Made by a program: the position numbers and the translations under genes
Assembly (NCBI RefSeq): GCF_034424215.1
Contig: NZ_CP139960.1
Coordinates: forward strand, 4,712,001-4,776,000
DNA: 64,000 nt
Direction: 5' to 3'
Source of the DNA: Niabella yanshanensis
GTDB taxonomy: Bacteria; Bacteroidota; Bacteroidia; Chitinophagales; Chitinophagaceae
The notes under the pieces: model-generated
Databases searched by the model: none
What the model was told of the DNA's origin: nothing
Seen by the model: the letters and a program-made list of their open reading frames with translations, nothing else
Shown: in pieces, positions 18,182-28,200 of the stretch
How positions within the stretch are numbered: the stretch's first letter is position 1
Layout: the number at the start of each line of letters is the position of its first letter

Positions 18182-19051
18182 ATGCCAACAATAGAAAATA
18201 ATGATATCAGGGTAGAAGTAGCTACTCTGGGGGCTGAATTGCAGCGCATCACCGGTAAGCATACGGGCCTTGAATACATGTGGAATGCCGATCCTGCTTA
18301 CTGGGCGAAACATTCGCCCCTGTTGTTTCCTATTGTTGGTACTTTAAAGGACAATACCTATATCTGCGAGGGAAAAGAATATCATCTGCCCCGTCATGGG
18401 TTTGCAAGAGAAATGGAGTTTGAGTTGTACCAACAAAGCAATCACACACTTACTTTCAGGCTGGTCAGCAGCGAGGTTACTTCAGCCAAATATCCGTTCC
18501 CCTTCGAATTGTATGTAGCGTATTCTATTGCCGGACCCTCCCTGAACGTAAGTTATAGGGTTGTCAATACCGGCGAAAAACCAATGTATTTTTCCATCGG
18601 CGGCCACCCCGCTTTTAAAGTGCCTCTTTTTGAAGGGGACACTTATAACGATTATATACTTGAGTTCAATCAGGTAGAAAATGCCGGAAGATGGCTTTTG
18701 GACAATGGTTTGATCGAAGCGGGCACTGTTCCATTGCTGGAAGATGCGGATCGCCTGCCGCTTCGGAAAGAGTTGTTTGAAGCCGATGCCATTGTGTTGA
18801 AGCAATTAAACAGCACTAAAGTCCGGCTAATACAGGAGCAAACGCGCAAGGGCTTTGAATTTGACTTCAATGGTTTTCCTTACCTCGGTATATGGGCGGC
18901 GAAAGGTGCCGACTTTGTATGTATCGAGCCCTGGTGCGGCATAGCCGATAGCGTAGATAGTAATCAGCAACTGGTAGAAAAAGAGGGCATCAATGTGCTG
19001 AATGCGGGGGCCTTATTTGAAAGAGCCTGGAAATTTGCTGTTATCGATTAA
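18182..19051 (+). CDS. Aldose 1-epimerase family protein (LacX/YihR-like)
   Basis: 289 aa, cytoplasmic, no signal. Mutarotase-like landmarks are ADPAYWAKHSPLLFPIVG, HLPRHGFAREMEF with the conserved His, IGGHPAFKVP with the second His, and CIEPWCGIADS with the catalytic Glu. Family members interconvert anomers of free sugars or sugar phosphates. In this place it would act on sugars freed by the cluster, but which one is unknown. The downstream 135 bp is AT-rich and leads to the TonB receptor gene, so this is probably the last gene of region 1. Confidence 0.9.
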   Translation: MPTIENNDIRVEVATLGAELQRITGKHTGLEYMWNADPAYWAKHSPLLFPIVGTLKDNTYICEGKEYHLPRHGFAREMEFELYQQSNHTLTFRLVSSEVTSAKYPFPFELYVAYSIAGPSLNVSYRVVNTGEKPMYFSIGGHPAFKVPLFEGDTYNDYILEFNQVENAGRWLLDNGLIEAGTVPLLEDADRLPLRKELFEADAIVLKQLNSTKVRLIQEQTRKGFEFDFNGFPYLGIWAAKGADFVCIEPWCGIADSVDSNQQLVEKEGINVLNAGALFERAWKFAVID

Positions 19052-19186
19052 TGTCCTTGTTCAAGTTTTTAAGATTTATGTTGAAGTTGATCATACTCCC
19101 GAAGGAATACCTAATATATTTCTAAAATTTAACAACAGGGTTTACACGTCTCGCGTTTATCAGTTATCTTTCGGCCTGCTTAAATA

Positions 19187-21508
19187 ATGAAACAGGCTTT
19201 TTGTTTATTCCTTTTATTGATAGGGGTGTCTGTTAGCTATGCGCAACAGAAATTTACCCTCAGTGGTACGGTTCGCTCGGAGCGAACAGGCGAAACCGTT
19301 ATTAATGCCAGTGTCAGATCTGTCAATAGTACAGATGGTGTAAGCAGCAACGAGTATGGATTTTACTCCATTACGCTGCCAGCCGGCGATTACGAAATTG
19401 AATACAGTGCTGTTGGCTATAATTCCTTTATAGAAAAGATCAGTCTTAATCAGAATATTACCAGGAATATTTCTTTGCCCGACGAGGTAAAGGATCTGGA
19501 GAATGTGGTGGTATCTGCAAGTGGCAAGGGCCGGACGATTACCGGTACACAAATGGGAGTGGAGCGGCTCACGATGAAAGAGGTAAATACCATACCGATG
19601 TTACTGGGTGAGCGGGATATACTGAAAGCTATACAGTTACTGCCGGGTATTAAGCAGGCGGGTGACGGTAACAGCGGTTTCTACGTACGTGGCGGAAGCG
19701 CCGATCAGAACCTGATTTTGCTGGATGAGGCGCAGGTTTATAATGCATCGCACTTATTAGGTTTTTTCTCAACTTTCAACTCGGATGCTGTTAAAGATAT
19801 CACCGTTTATAAAGGAGGAATGCCCGCACAATATGGAGGCAGATTGTCTTCGGTACTGGATGTGAAAATGAATGAGGGGAATAATCAAAATTATGAACTA
19901 AGTGGCGGTGTAGGACTGATATCTGCGAAGCTGAACCTGGAAGGTCCTATTCAAAAAAACAAGTCATCCTTTTTGTTGTCGGGCCGCAGAACCTATGCCG
20001 ATGTATTTGTACCCTTAGCCAAAGACAGTGCGATAAGGGGCAATAAACTTTATTTTTACGATTATAACGCTAAGTTTAATTATAAAATAGGAGAGAAGGA
20101 TAATATCTATGTATCAGGATATTTCGGACGTGACTATTTAAAATTAGATCAGCAGTTTGGTATCAACTGGGGAAATATTACCGGTACATTACGATGGAAT
20201 CATATCTTCAATAGCAAGCTGTTTTCCAATACCTCCTTTATCTACAGCGACTTCGATTATAATATCAACATCAATAATCCCAGCAACGACCTGGATATCT
20301 ACTCCAAGATCCGTGACCTGAACCTGAAACAGGAATTTCAATGGTATGCCGGAAGCAGGCATTCGTTGCGTTTCGGGTTCAATTCTACCTATCATAAAAT
20401 AAGGCCGGGGGATGTTACTTCATCGGGCACTACCAGCTTTAATAATTTTTATTTACAAGACCGGTATTCCTGGGAGAATGCCCTGTTTGCCACTGACACC
20501 TGGAAGGCTGCGCCATGGCTGAACATTACCTACGGCGCAAGGCTTACCTCTTTTTCCATCCTGGGTGAGGGCGATTTTTACGAGGTTGACGGCGATGGAA
20601 ATGTTACCGATACCCTTACCTATACCAAAGGTCAGTTAGTTAAAAATTATGTCAACCTGGAACCCCGGCTGGCAGCCAGCTTTATCCTGAACCCATCTTC
20701 CTCTTTTAAAGCTTCCTATGTAAGGAACGTGCAGAACCTGCATTTAATGTCAAATTCCACCACTGGTTTTCCAACGGATAAATGGTTAGCCAGTACCAAT
20801 ATTATTAAACCCGAAATAGCCGACCTGGTAGCGTTAGGCTGGTACAAAAATCTGGCAGGGAATCAACTGGAATTTTCTACCGAGATCTACTACAAGAAAA
20901 TGCAGAACCAGATAGACTATAGAACAGGTGCAGATGTTTTCACCAATGATGCCATTGAGTCGCAGATATTATTTGGTATTGGCCGCGCTTATGGCTGGGA
21001 AGTTTTCCTGAAAAAGAAAACTGGTAAAACCACCGGCTGGATCAGTTACACCCTGGCCAAAACAGAAAGAAAAATTGACGGAATTAATGACGGAGAATGG
21101 TATAATGCCCGGCAGGATCGTACCCATGATATCGCCATCGTTGTGAATCATCAACTTAACAGGCGATGGAACCTTGCCGCCAACTGGATTTATTATACAG
21201 GCGATGCGGTTACTTACCCAAGTGGTAAATACATTATTGATAACCAGGTTGTATTTTATTACACTAAAAGAAATGCAGACAGGATGCCATCTTATCACCG
21301 TTTGGATCTGGGAGCCACCTGGTTGCTCAAAGACAGGAAAAAATTCCGGTCGGAGTTGGCTTTTAGCCTGTTTAATGCTTACGGAAGAGAAAATCCTTAT
21401 GCAATCACCTTCAGGCAGAGTGAAGAGGATGCTACAAAAACAGAAGCCGTCAAAACATCTCTTTTCCGGTTTGTGCCATCTATATCCTATAATTTTAAAT
21501 TTAAGTAA
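19187..21508 (+). CDS. TonB-dependent outer-membrane receptor with carboxypeptidase-like N-terminal domain
   Basis: 773 aa. The signal peptide ends about VSYAQQ. A CarboxypepD_reg-like domain (about residues 25-100; FTLSGTVRSERTGE) leads to a plug domain (about 115-225) with GFYVRGGSADQNLILLDEA and a 22-strand-type barrel ending in FVPSISYNFKFK. At under 800 residues it is shorter than SusC proteins and has no SusD partner. It belongs to the receptor group followed by DUF4249 lipoproteins, and two such genes lie immediately downstream (1-bp gap). Substrate unknown. A weak promoter-like TATCTTTC lies 15 bp upstream. Cotranscription with the two lipoproteins is very likely. Confidence 0.92.
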   Translation: MKQAFCLFLLLIGVSVSYAQQKFTLSGTVRSERTGETVINASVRSVNSTDGVSSNEYGFYSITLPAGDYEIEYSAVGYNSFIEKISLNQNITRNISLPDEVKDLENVVVSASGKGRTITGTQMGVERLTMKEVNTIPMLLGERDILKAIQLLPGIKQAGDGNSGFYVRGGSADQNLILLDEAQVYNASHLLGFFSTFNSDAVKDITVYKGGMPAQYGGRLSSVLDVKMNEGNNQNYELSGGVGLISAKLNLEGPIQKNKSSFLLSGRRTYADVFVPLAKDSAIRGNKLYFYDYNAKFNYKIGEKDNIYVSGYFGRDYLKLDQQFGINWGNITGTLRWNHIFNSKLFSNTSFIYSDFDYNININNPSNDLDIYSKIRDLNLKQEFQWYAGSRHSLRFGFNSTYHKIRPGDVTSSGTTSFNNFYLQDRYSWENALFATDTWKAAPWLNITYGARLTSFSILGEGDFYEVDGDGNVTDTLTYTKGQLVKNYVNLEPRLAASFILNPSSSFKASYVRNVQNLHLMSNSTTGFPTDKWLASTNIIKPEIADLVALGWYKNLAGNQLEFSTEIYYKKMQNQIDYRTGADVFTNDAIESQILFGIGRAYGWEVFLKKKTGKTTGWISYTLAKTERKIDGINDGEWYNARQDRTHDIAIVVNHQLNRRWNLAANWIYYTGDAVTYPSGKYIIDNQVVFYYTKRNADRMPSYHRLDLGATWLLKDRKKFRSELAFSLFNAYGRENPYAITFRQSEEDATKTEAVKTSLFRFVPSISYNFKFK

Positions 21509-21509
21509 G

Positions 21510-22361
21510 ATGTCAGCACTCTGGAAATGCATAGCCATGGTTGTAATCTCATTTCTGTTACTGGTGAGTTGTGAGCGCGTGATACAGGTAGATATAAAGG
21601 AAGAACCGCTGAAGTATGTAGTAGAAGGCATTTTGACAGACGACAGTACCTGCAGGGTGCGCCTGTCACAAACCAGCCATTTTTATGATACGATCAATTT
21701 AAGGGGAGTGAGTGGCGCGCGGGTCACCATTACCGAGGAAGGGAAGCAACCTGTTGTGTTGAGCGCCTCTAACAACCGTGGTGAATACAGTGCTCCCTTC
21801 ACCGGGGTACCTGGAAAAACTTACCACTTGCGTGTTGAATACAAGGATGCGACCACTGATCATGTATTTACGGCTACATCAACAATGCCGCAAAAGGTAA
21901 AGTTAGATAGCTTGTATGTGTCAGAACGCATTTTCCTGGGAAAGATGCGCATGATAGCGGCAATACGCTATAAAGACCCACCCGCACCGGGTAATGCCTA
22001 CCGGTATGTGCAACGCGTGGATGGAGAATTGGAGACGACAGTATTTGTTACCAAGGATGATCTGATTAACGGCCGCACGGTAGTAGATGAATTGCTGATA
22101 TTTAACGATGAATATACTTTGAAAAAATGCGATCAGCTCAATGTAGAACTGCAAAGTATTGATCAGCCTGTTTATTTGTTCTGGTATAGCCTTAACCAGG
22201 GCTCTCTCGGGTCTTCGCAGTCCGCGTCCCCCGGCAATCCGGCCTCCAATATCAAAGGAGGTGCATTGGGCTATTTTAGTGCTCATGCCGTGTCTTCCCT
22301 GCACATTGCGGTTTTTCCCGATTCAACCTGCAGTTATTCCCCGGAAAGCTCCAGGAGATGA
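21510..22361 (+). CDS. DUF4249 lipoprotein, copy 1
   Basis: The start is ATG 21510, 1 bp after the receptor stop. It gives a lipoprotein signal MSALWKCIAMVVISFLLLVSC with lipobox LVSC (Cys21). A much longer upstream reading frame lies inside the receptor gene and is not real. The 283-aa protein matches DUF4249: ERVIQVDI, YVVEGILTDD, a beta-sandwich up to TATSTMPQKVKLDSLYV, then KDPPAPGNAYRYV and WYSLNQGSLG. The function of the family is unknown; linkage to a TonB receptor suggests an outer-membrane accessory that helps uptake, similar in position to SusD. The C-terminus is slightly divergent (PDSTCSYSPESSRR). It overlaps copy 2 by 4 bp. Confidence 0.87.
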   Translation: MSALWKCIAMVVISFLLLVSCERVIQVDIKEEPLKYVVEGILTDDSTCRVRLSQTSHFYDTINLRGVSGARVTITEEGKQPVVLSASNNRGEYSAPFTGVPGKTYHLRVEYKDATTDHVFTATSTMPQKVKLDSLYVSERIFLGKMRMIAAIRYKDPPAPGNAYRYVQRVDGELETTVFVTKDDLINGRTVVDELLIFNDEYTLKKCDQLNVELQSIDQPVYLFWYSLNQGSLGSSQSASPGNPASNIKGGALGYFSAHAVSSLHIAVFPDSTCSYSPESSRR

Positions 22362-23176
22362 AACACAACACGCTCCATAAAACCACGCGGGGGAGTGTGA
22401 TGCACATGAGTTGCCTGGTTGTGTTGATAATAATAAGCTCCTGCGAAAAAGTAATAGATCTGGAATTGCCTGGTGCCGAAAAACTATATGTGATAGAAGC
22501 CGTGCTCAGTGATGCAGGCTGTAGGGTAAATTTATCCCGGACGCTGGATTTGTCGGATTCCAATCATTACGATATCGTTTCCGGCGCCAATATCACGATT
22601 GCAGAAGATGGCAGAACGCCTGTAAGATTAACCCAGGTAAATGGAGGCTATTACAGGGCAGGCATATTAGGCCGGCCTGGACGTAGCTATACGTTGCGTG
22701 TAGAGGTGAATGGTAGTGTATTCACTGCTACTTCATATATGCCGCAGAAAGTAGAAGCAGATAGTTTCTATATTGCCGAGCGGGTTTTCTTCGGCAAAAA
22801 AAGAAAAGTAGCTGCGTTGGAGTTTAAAGATCCCCCGGGCCTGGGAAATGTATATCGTTTCATACAATACATCAATACGAAAAAAGATAATAATATTTAT
22901 ATCACCAATGATCATTTAATTGACGGCCGTTCCACAGTATATGAAATGCTGGTTTTTGAAGATGAAAAGGAACCCTTGAGGGCTGGTGATCGCTTAAGTG
23001 TGGATCTATTAGCGATTACACCGTTTATGTATAATTACTGGTATAGTCTGGATCAGGGTGCATTGGGACAAACCCAGGTTGCTTCACCGACGAACCCTGT
23101 AAACCCTTTCCCAAAAGGAGCGGTGGGCTATTTTAGTACCCATACTCTAAGTTCACGCTCAACAGTGGTCCGGTAG
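22358..23176 (+). CDS. DUF4249 lipoprotein, copy 2
   Basis: 272 aa, starting in an ATGA overlap with copy 1. The signal has lipobox IISSC (Cys28). It follows copy 1 block by block: KVIDLELPG, YVIEAVLSD, TATSYMPQKVEADSFYIAERVFFGK, KDPPGLGNVYRFI and WYSLDQGALGQTQVASPTNP. The two are clearly tandem paralogues, similar across their whole length but diverged. As with copy 1, a role as surface accessory to the upstream TonB receptor is inferred from position. The end FSTHTLSSRSTVVR matches FSAHAVSSLHIAVF of copy 1. It is the last gene before the 263-bp leader of the LacI gene. Confidence 0.87.
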   Translation: MKHNTLHKTTRGSVMHMSCLVVLIIISSCEKVIDLELPGAEKLYVIEAVLSDAGCRVNLSRTLDLSDSNHYDIVSGANITIAEDGRTPVRLTQVNGGYYRAGILGRPGRSYTLRVEVNGSVFTATSYMPQKVEADSFYIAERVFFGKKRKVAALEFKDPPGLGNVYRFIQYINTKKDNNIYITNDHLIDGRSTVYEMLVFEDEKEPLRAGDRLSVDLLAITPFMYNYWYSLDQGALGQTQVASPTNPVNPFPKGAVGYFSTHTLSSRSTVVR

Positions 23177-23224
23177 TTTAATTGCGGAATTTTTATTAAA
23201 ATGTATTATATTCACTCAATTAAA

Positions 23225-23238
23225 CAAAAACGATTTTG
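23225..23238. promoter_or_regulatory. LacI-type operator candidate upstream of the LacI gene
   Basis: CAAAAACGATTTTG is a near-palindrome with a central CG, 201 bp upstream of the LacI start. With its 3' flank CCTT it is identical over 18 bp to the site at 51670. The reverse complement shares AAAATCGTTTTTG with 28408-28420. Autoregulation by the LacI protein is the simplest reading. Confidence 0.55.
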
Positions 23239-23439
23239 CCTTAATGTGCTGAACATTGATTATCGTGTGTCTGAATATAAAGCATTCCTGGAGTATAGCA
23301 AAAAATATTGTATAATTAAGCGGGGCATCATGAAGGTATTATCAGCAGAGTTGAGAGAGTTATCGTATTTTCACTTTACTAAATTCGAACTGCGTTTTAA
23401 CTATATGCAAAATAGCAGCCACTTAGAGATCACTTGAAT

Positions 23440-24447
23440 ATGAAACAACTATCTATTAAAGACATTGCCCGGATTGCCGGAGTTGTACCGTCTACCGTTT
23501 CCTTCGTTATTAATGGTAAGGAGAAAGAAATGCGTATCAGCGAGGAAATGGCAAAAAAGATCCGGAAGATTATAAAAGAAACCGGTTATGTGCCTAACCG
23601 TTCCGCAGCGAGCCTGCGTACCGGCAAAACACATGTAATCGGGTTGATTGTTGAAGATATCTCCAACCGTTTTTTTGCATCTCTCGCCAAAGCAATTGAA
23701 GATATCGCCTACCAGGTAGGATATCGCCTTGTGTATTGCAGCACCGAAAATGACGATAAAAAAGGCACCGAGTTAATAAGGATGTTGCATAAACAGGTGG
23801 ATGGCTTCATTGTAACACCCACCAGCGGTATGAAGGAGGAGGTGTTAAAACTGAAAAAAGCTAAAAAACCGATAGTATTACTCGACAGGTATTTTACAGA
23901 TGTGGATATACCGTCGGTACTGGTAGATAATAAAGAAGGTATTCAGTCAGGCGTACAGCTACTGGCAGGTAAAGGGTACAAAAAAATAGCCTTTATTGTT
24001 ACCGCATTAGAGCAGATGCAGATGCAGGACCGCTTAAATGCATTTAAAACAAGCGCCAAAGCGCATGGGCTTTTATTTCCTGAACTGATCCTGGAGCTTC
24101 CTTTTGCAGCTGAAGAAGACGCCTATGAAGAAGGTATCAAAGCATTTCTTAAAGGTCATCAGGAGGTAGATGCTATTTTCTTTGCTACCAATTACCTGGC
24201 TATACAAGGCCTGAAGGTATTACAGGAGCTGAAATGGAAAATTCCTTCACGTGTAGCTGTCCTGTCTTTCGATGATCACGAGATATTTAAACTATACACG
24301 CCGGCTATAACGTCTATAAGCCAGCCAATTGCTGCGATAGCCAGAGAAGGTATTGAGAACCTGAGGTTGCAGATGAATGCCCAGAAAGTGCCGGCTGTTC
24401 AAGAGCTGCTGTTGCCCTCCGAGCTGATAGTGAGAAAATCTGTTTAA
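23440..24447 (+). CDS. LacI-family transcriptional regulator
   Basis: The start is ATG 23440 (MKQLSIKDIARIAGV); a TTG two codons upstream is less likely. The 335-aa protein has an N-terminal LacI helix-turn-helix (about residues 3-25, with STVSFVINGKEKEMRIS as recognition and hinge-proximal part), hinge AASLRTGKT and a periplasmic-binding-like effector domain (VIGLIVEDISNRFFASL to the end). VLSFDDHEIFKLYTP and ITSISQPIAAIAREG are typical of the sugar-binding C-half. Effector unknown. Candidate operators with central CG occur upstream of this gene, in both copies of the 68-bp element and before a GH92 gene. It is convergent with the response regulator, overlapping it by 4 bp. Confidence 0.94.
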   Translation: MKQLSIKDIARIAGVVPSTVSFVINGKEKEMRISEEMAKKIRKIIKETGYVPNRSAASLRTGKTHVIGLIVEDISNRFFASLAKAIEDIAYQVGYRLVYCSTENDDKKGTELIRMLHKQVDGFIVTPTSGMKEEVLKLKKAKKPIVLLDRYFTDVDIPSVLVDNKEGIQSGVQLLAGKGYKKIAFIVTALEQMQMQDRLNAFKTSAKAHGLLFPELILELPFAAEEDAYEEGIKAFLKGHQEVDAIFFATNYLAIQGLKVLQELKWKIPSRVAVLSFDDHEIFKLYTPAITSISQPIAAIAREGIENLRLQMNAQKVPAVQELLLPSELIVRKSV

Positions 24448-25220
24448 GATGACCTGTAAGTTTTTTTAATATATTCAGACGGCGTCATGCCGAAGTGCTT
24501 TTGAAAATTCCTTCCTAACTGGGTTACAGAATTGTAGCCTACTGTATCAATCACTTCATTTAAGCGCATATTTTTGGTGCTTAATATTTCTATCGCTTTT
24601 TTCAACCGGGTCAGGTTAATAATTTCTGCCGGTGAAAGGTCGGAAAGAGAATTTATTTTTCTATACAAACTCGTTCGGCTCATATTCATACGCCTGGCCA
24701 GTAATGGCACGTCTAAGTCTGTATTAGACATATTTTCATGAATATGATGTTCTAATGTTTCCAGGAAAGACTTGTCAATGTCATTGGATGCCATACTGGT
24801 GATCTGCGCGGTTGGAGACTTGATAAAGTAGGATTTTAACCGGTCCCGGTTCATTAAAAGACTCTTGATCTGTGCAACCAGGAACTCCATCGAGAAAGGT
24901 TTTTCGACATATACATCAGCACCAACGTCCAATCCCTCAATTTTAGATTGTAAGGTATTCTTGGCAGTTAACAGTATAACGGGTATATGGCTGAATTCAT
25001 AATTGGATTTAATCTTTTCGCAAAACTCAAAGCCATTCATTTCCGGCATCATCACGTCGCTGATGACCAGCGTAACAGGATGTTCTTCCAGCAATGCCAG
25101 GCCTTCAGCGCCGTTTCTTACACATACTATCTCATAATCTTTTTTGAGGGTATCCGAAAGCATGAACAACATATCTTCATGGTCGTCTGCAATCAATATT
25201 GTTTTATTATTATGACTCAT
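24444..25220 (-). CDS. Response regulator with receiver and AraC-type DNA-binding domains (detached HTCS output half)
   Basis: 258 aa. The receiver domain (residues 6-120) has acidic pocket ADDHED, phosphoacceptor Asp55 in VISDVMMPEM, Thr in LLTAKN and Lys107 in VEKPFS. An AraC/XylS domain fills about residues 155-258, with LARRMNMSRTSLYRKI as first helix-turn-helix and TVGYNSVTQLGRNFQKHFGMTPSEYIK as second. These are exactly the C-terminal domains of a hybrid two-component system (HTCS), but here they are encoded apart from the kinase. The start ATG overlaps the kinase stop by 11 bp in a different frame, so the two proteins are translationally coupled. Predicted role: activator of the SusC/SusD operon at 28663 through the direct-repeat element found there. 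Confidence 0.93.
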   Translation of the reverse strand: MSHNNKTILIADDHEDMLFMLSDTLKKDYEIVCVRNGAEGLALLEEHPVTLVISDVMMPEMNGFEFCEKIKSNYEFSHIPVILLTAKNTLQSKIEGLDVGADVYVEKPFSMEFLVAQIKSLLMNRDRLKSYFIKSPTAQITSMASNDIDKSFLETLEHHIHENMSNTDLDVPLLARRMNMSRTSLYRKINSLSDLSPAEIINLTRLKKAIEILSTKNMRLNEVIDTVGYNSVTQLGRNFQKHFGMTPSEYIKKTYRSS

Positions 25221-28200
25221 CGTTAGTTGGGGAATTAATATCCAGACTGCTAATTTTCAATGGGAAAGCTACAGAAAAAATATTTATATTGTTAAATACA
25301 TTGTATTCCATTTTTCCCTGATGTAATTGAACAAGCGAGTAAACCAGCGAAAGCCCTATGCCCGAGCCTCCTACGCCTTTTTGATGATGACGTACAAAGG
25401 GTTCAAATATATGTGACCGCATATCCTCCGGAACAGTTGCTCCGTCGTTAGTTATGCTAAGCGTTACCCATTGCGCTACCTTATTGATCTCAAAATTTAC
25501 GGTAACCTGCTTATGGCAGTACTTTATTGCATTATCAAGCAGGTTACTGATAATTTTTACCAGGGCTTCTTCATCGGCAGCTATGATTATTCCGCCGGCA
25601 GGAGGCTCAAAACGAAGCGTGATGTTTTTTTCTGCAATAGCGGGAGAGAAGGACTGTAAAAGTTTTTCAGTGATTACTACTACATCCAGTTCTGCAAGAA
25701 ACAGGTGATAATGCTCTGTTTCAATTTTCCTGAAATCAAGCAACTGGCTTGTTAGCTCCAATAATCTCTCTGTGTTGCTGTTCATGATCTGAAGATATTG
25801 GTGCAGGTGTGGAGCATGGGTTAGTGCAGCCGTTATGCGTTCCAGGGGCAATTTAATAAGGGTGAGTGGTGTTTTGATCTCATGAGTAATATTTGTGAAA
25901 AAATCCATTTTAGATTGATACAGCTCCTTTTCTTTATTTAAGGTAAATACATTCATTTTATAAAGCTGCTTCTCTTTCTGGCGCCGGGTATAATAGCTGA
26001 GGATTGCCATAATAGAGGCAACGATAAGAATAACGTAGAGAAAATAAGCAAGTTTTGATTGCCAGAACGGCGGTAGTATTTCAATGGACAAGGTCTTGCT
26101 GTTGGGCATCCATTCGCCATTATTATTGGTAGATCTGACACTGATATGATATTTGCCGGGCGGCAGGTTAGTGAAGGTGATTTTCCGGCTGTTACCAATA
26201 GGATACCAGCCGCCATTGTTGATTTGGTAAGCATATTCAATATTGGTTGGATCTGTATAGTTGAGCGCCACGTAATCGATATTAAAAGTGGCTTCATTGT
26301 AAGCAAGTGTAACCCCGTCTTTATTGATCAGAGGAGTGTCATCTTTAGCTCCGGCTACAGTAGCCGAAGTCCCTAATTGCTGCAACCCGGTTATATAGAG
26401 TAAGGGGATATATTGACCGGGCCTGTGAAATGCCGGATTAAACCTGATCAGACCTTTAATGCTACCCAGGTAGATCTGACCGTCGGTGTCTTTAAACGCC
26501 GACTGGTAATTGAATTGGTTATTGAGTAGCCCGTTATATTGTCTGAATATTTTTATTTTTTTTGTTGTTGCTTCCATTAAGGCAAGACCACGGGATGTAG
26601 GGATCCAGTAGTTGCCCGAATTGTCTTTAATGATACTGTAGATAGTATTGCTGGGCAAGCCTTCATCCTGACTATAGTGTAGCAGGGTTTTGTTTTTCAA
26701 ATCGATGAGAAATAATCCGTCGATGGTGCAAACCCAAAGGTGATCGTCAGGGTCTGCCATCAGATAGAGTATACGGGTGCGCCCCAGTCTGTTGTCTTTA
26801 TCTGCATAGAGCTTAAAAGATAATGTGTCTTTATTATTGATGTAGAACAAGCCCTTGTTATGTGTACCAACCCATACAGTACCGTTTGTATCCTGCGTAA
26901 TAGCCGAATAAAATGCATCGCCGGGTAACGCTCTTACCGGGTAAAAGCGTTCTTTTTTAATATCGAAATGAAACAATCCGTGGGCGGTGCATATTAAAAT
27001 ACTGCCATTAGCTGTTTGCAGTATCTTGTTGATGAAATTGCTTTTTAAGTCATGGGAGCCTGCACCTGCGCTAAAGTGACGGGAAACTTTGCCACCCTGT
27101 ATATCCATAATATCAAGCCCGTGCTCAAAAGTACCAATAAGCAACTGGTTGCCGATGGCTAACAGGCCATGTACGTTGGTGCTGGAGAGACCGTTCTCAG
27201 TATCAGGGGTGTGTCGGGTAAACACTTTCTTTACAGGATCATACATAGTAAGCCCGCCATCTTCCGAACCGATCCATAGCCGGCCATAATGATCTTTGGT
27301 GATTTCCCGAACCGCATTGCCGCTTAGTGAGTGAGGGTGGGCGGTGGGAAAATATTTTTCGAAAGTCAGCGCGGCGTTAGGCAGGTAGTTCAAGCCGCCG
27401 AAATACGACCCTACCCATATACCTCCTTCGCGATCCTTACACAATGCATAAAGCGCATTGTCAGAAAGCGAAAATGGATTCATGGGGTCTTTGTGTATGC
27501 TTTGGTATTTTCCGTTAGCAGGATTATAAATATAGAGTCCGTCTTCGGTGCTTATAAAAATACTGGTATCAGAGGCCTGTAGAATGTTTCGTACAAAAAT
27601 AGTCTGATGGCTGTTTTTCTCCCGTATCAGGTGTCGCGTTTTTTTGCTTGTCAGGTCCAGCTCCAACAAGCCTTCTCTTGAACAGCCAATAAACAGGCGG
27701 TTATCTTTAGCAAGGGAAAGCGCTTCAATACTGTTCTGCGAAGGGGAAAACAAAGGATAGATTGTTGCATTTTTATGATGAATATAAACTACAGCGCCTT
27801 CAACAGATCCGGCCCAGATACCACCCTTTGGGTCCCTGGTGATAACCGAAACCTGGAGAACGCCGGGGATATATTTTTTAAATGTTTTTTTTGCAAGGGG
27901 ATCGTAATAGTATAGCTCATCCCTGAAGATGAACCATAAAAGCCCTTCGGTATCCTCACAGATACTTCGTACCGGCCCGTCCTCCATCAAAATAGGGTGG
28001 TGAAATTGATCAAGGTCTGAATCATAAGCCGCAATACCTTTTTCGGTACCCACCCAGAGATGACCTTTTCTATCTTCATACAAACAATAAACCGAATTGC
28101 TTTTCAGGCTGTGCGGGTTATTGGCCTGTTGACGGTACACCTTGAAACTATTTCCGTCAAACCGGTTCAATCCTTCCGAAGTCCCCAGCCAGATAAAACC

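Noticed and set aside
23201-23437. 78-codon open frame between the DUF4249 genes and LacI
   Set aside because: It has no family features, covers the operator candidate and LacI leader, and its amino-acid make-up looks random. It is best read as non-coding.
25205-25225. Programmed frameshift fusing kinase and response regulator
   Set aside because: No convincing slippery heptamer stands before the stop, and the regulator has its own ATG in an overlap typical of translational coupling. It is kept only as an alternative in the findings.
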